From Vigna angularis (taxonomy: Eukaryota > Streptophyta > Magnoliopsida > Fabales > Fabaceae), in assembly GCF_016808095.1 (NCBI RefSeq), contig NC_068974.1, positions 32,596,825 to 32,660,824 on the forward strand: a stretch of DNA of 64,000 bases. The letters are read 5' to 3'. The notes below the pieces were generated by a model. It was not told the DNA's origin. It ran no database searches and worked only from the letters and a program-made list of their open reading frames with translations. Shown here piece after piece: positions 58,601 through 64,000 of the stretch. The stretch's first letter is position 1. Each line of letters opens with the position of its first letter. The translations under genes were made by a program, and so were the position numbers.

Positions 58601-59546
58601 TAATTATATATATATATATATATATTTATAATTTTAATGGTTTTATGAATAGGAATTTTTATTAAAAACAAAAGTGACTCGAGGTCAATAAAGGAAGGGA
58701 AGCACTTTAAATAATCAAAGTTACACAAACTTAGAATCAATTGCTTTTATTAATTTGTCAAAAGCTAACCGTTAGTTTATAATATTTTCTTCCAAATTAC
58801 CTTTTTTATTGTTTTGTTGGTTTGGAAAAGTAGATATGGAATATAAAGAAATGTTATTTCACTTTTTTATTAGAAAAAGGAGTGACTAAATGGATGACCG
58901 ATCGATTGACCCCTTTTTTAGAGGTCAAAAAGCATGAGGCAACGAGAGGCCGAGGACCTGAGGCAAATGGATGACCGACATTAAATAGATTGCCAAATCT
59001 TGCTAAGAGTTTGAGGCTAAATGGTGTAGGTTTGGAATGGCTGACCGTTCGAGGCTGGACGACCGGATTTGTGATGCCAAATTTGGCTAAGTTTCTATGA
59101 GGCCAAGGACGACCTGAAGACGAGGCCCATGGTAAGGCCGGACGAGTGAGGTCATGGACGACCTTGAAGTCGAGGCCTAAGGTAAGGCCAGAAGCCAGGG
59201 CCTTTGGAGGCGGAACGGGTGAGGCCTTTATAGGCGGAACGGGTGAGGCTTTTTAGAGGCTGAGAGGTGGAGGCCCTGGGAGGCCGAGATGACGAGGCCT
59301 TTGGAGGACATGCTGAGGCCGAACGGTTAAGGCCATTGGAGTCCAGGTTGAGCCCGAACGGTTGAGGAAACGAGGCCGCGAAGCCGAATGGTCTTGACCG
59401 AACGGCTGAGGATACGCGGCCGAACGGTGGAGACTGAGTTGTTGGGTTGATGAAGCCGAGTGCAAAGGGATGAATGGTGGAAGTTGACGTTCTTTTGAGG
59501 TGCCCCTCATTGGTTCCCTGTGGTTACAGTGGGGAATACTCACTCG

Positions 59547-59564
59547 GCCCCACGGTGGGCGCCA
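59547..59564 (-). promoter_or_regulatory. Primer binding site, tRNA-Lys type
   Basis: The minus strand reads TGGCGCCCACCGTGGGGC, identical to 4937-4954 and 40501-40518, two bases from the LTR. Confidence 0.85.
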
Positions 59565-59566
59565 AA

Positions 59567-60226
59567 TGTTTCGGTCGGATCTGGTCTGACTCTGTTAAAA
59601 CACTCAAGAGTTTGTCGAACACCGGGTGGACGCGCTGGGAAGGGCCGAACGGGCTCTCTCGTCTTCAAGTCCTGGTTGTAGTATTCGTTCTCTCTCCTCG
59701 TTCTCCAAGCCGGGCGGTCGGGTATCTGTCAAAGACACTCCGACGCTTAAGTCAGTAACATGACCGAGTGGTCTGTAATGCATGTATATATTGCATCGTA
59801 AGCAATCTGTCCAGAAATCATACCTGAGACCTTTATTTATACTGGTTGTTATGGGCTTTTACCTGTTGTGGGCCTGATGTTGACCCAATCATATCTTAAT
59901 GTCCATTAGGGACTTTAATGAGTCATTAGTACTTAACCATACCGTCGACCTAATGATGGTCAGTAGGGTGGTCGGCCAAGGTTGTTGCCTGGATGGGCGG
60001 CCTTGCGAAGACCGTTCGGTTTATGAATGGTCGGTTCTGGGACGACCTTAAAGGAGTCTATCGTGGGGGACCGGTCCTAGGGGAGCCACCCAGTCAACCT
60101 TGGAAGAGTCGGCCTTATAGAACCGCTCGATCGACCTTGGAAGAGTTGCTTTAGGAAGCCGATCAGCGTTTAGTCGGTCTCTAAAAGTGACGCTCGGTTT
60201 ATGGGTCGGGAGGACCGAACGGTACA
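59567..60226 (-). repeat. LTR of the remnant
   Basis: It carries the shared block, inverted, as CACTCCGACGCTTAAGT at 59736-59752, and ACCGTTCGGT-type words at the far (U3) end near 60009-60226. Confidence 0.7.
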
Positions 60227-60388
60227 ATAACTAATCTCTTACGAATAACATGTTTAAACTAAAAAAATTATAAATAATAACTCTATTTTTTTTTTGTTAA
60301 TAATGGAATACAGTTCTCGAGTATTTCCATCATACACTGTTCATATCAAACAATTAAATCAATTTTTTATTTCATTATACATGCACAT

Positions 60389-60394
<6 letters not shown>

Positions 60395-60449
<55 letters not shown>
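60395..60449. repeat. (AT)n microsatellite, 55 bp
   Basis: An uninterrupted run preceded by an ACAC tract. Confidence 0.95.

Positions 60450-64000
<3,551 letters not shown>

Larger units (their letters stand above)
58885..60226 (-). mobile_element. LTR retrotransposon remnant (5' LTR plus leader)
   Basis: The right part is an LTR in minus orientation (59567-60226, about 660 bp, ends TGTTTCGG and CGGTACA on the plus strand), followed to the left by an intact inverted tRNA-Lys primer site. The region 58885-59546 is the leader, rich in GAGGC and CCGAACGGT words. Nothing with gag or pol similarity is found, and no second LTR. The element was truncated near 58885, where GC falls sharply. Confidence 0.72.

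Noticed and set aside
59253..59543. Possible gag on the minus strand of the remnant element
   Set aside because: The 96-codon frame has no gag phrase and its composition follows the GAGGC-rich leader.

Overview
This is plant nuclear DNA, AT-rich and dense in repeats. It is most likely from a legume of the Vigna/Phaseolus type. That guess rests on the look of the retroelement families and one recognisable nuclear gene for a mitochondrial protein, not on a database match. Only two ordinary host genes stand out in 64 kb: an intronless P-class PPR gene at 27944-29419, probably the orthologue of Arabidopsis OTP43 (nad1 intron 1 trans-splicing), and a 226-residue plant protein of unknown function at 47637-48317. 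Everything else is transposable elements, their relics, minisatellites, (TA)n tracts and AT-rich intergenic sequence.

Layout. 1-4410: AT-rich, with a MITE-like element at 3147-3321. 4411-7713: a complete small LTR element with a 5-bp target duplication (AATAT), a tRNA-Lys primer site, an intact gag and no pol (TR-GAG type). 7714-10848: older repeat-derived sequence ending in an AT-rich minisatellite. 10849-25857: a 15-kb, very young LTR element on the minus strand (TSD ACAAT, 2.74-kb LTRs almost identical, Tat/Ogre-type primer site). It has no gag-pol. 25858-26345: the other half of the minisatellite it inserted into. 27944-31240: the PPR gene and its 3' region. 36061-38959: an older minus-strand LTR element without coding capacity. 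39756-42090: a plus-strand LTR element broken inside pol. 42826-44300: a Pack-MULE-like element carrying two exons of a proline-iminopeptidase-like gene. 47637-48317: the unknown gene. 52947-53056: a palindromic minisatellite. 58885-60226: a minus-strand LTR remnant. The rest is AT-rich and carries no gene I can support.

The most unusual item is inside the 15-kb element. On the strand opposite to the element lies what looks like a complete small gene: TATA box, pyrimidine-rich 5' UTR exon, an intron, an exon with a WUSCHEL-type homeodomain, a second intron that joins in frame, and a last exon with a WUS-box and an EAR-like ending (predicted 152 residues). Because the gene is antisense to the element, its introns would not be removed from the element's own genomic RNA, which explains how they survived. 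Tat-lineage elements are known to carry extra, often antisense, ORFs, mostly of unknown origin; I do not know of a WUS-type homeodomain among them.

A second theme is that the elements share design features. Four of them share a tRNA-Lys primer site and a conserved block (ACTTGAGCGTCGGAGTG) in the LTR. Three have tandem arrays between their coding or unique part and the polypurine tract, and the array units are short inverted repeats (stem-loops).
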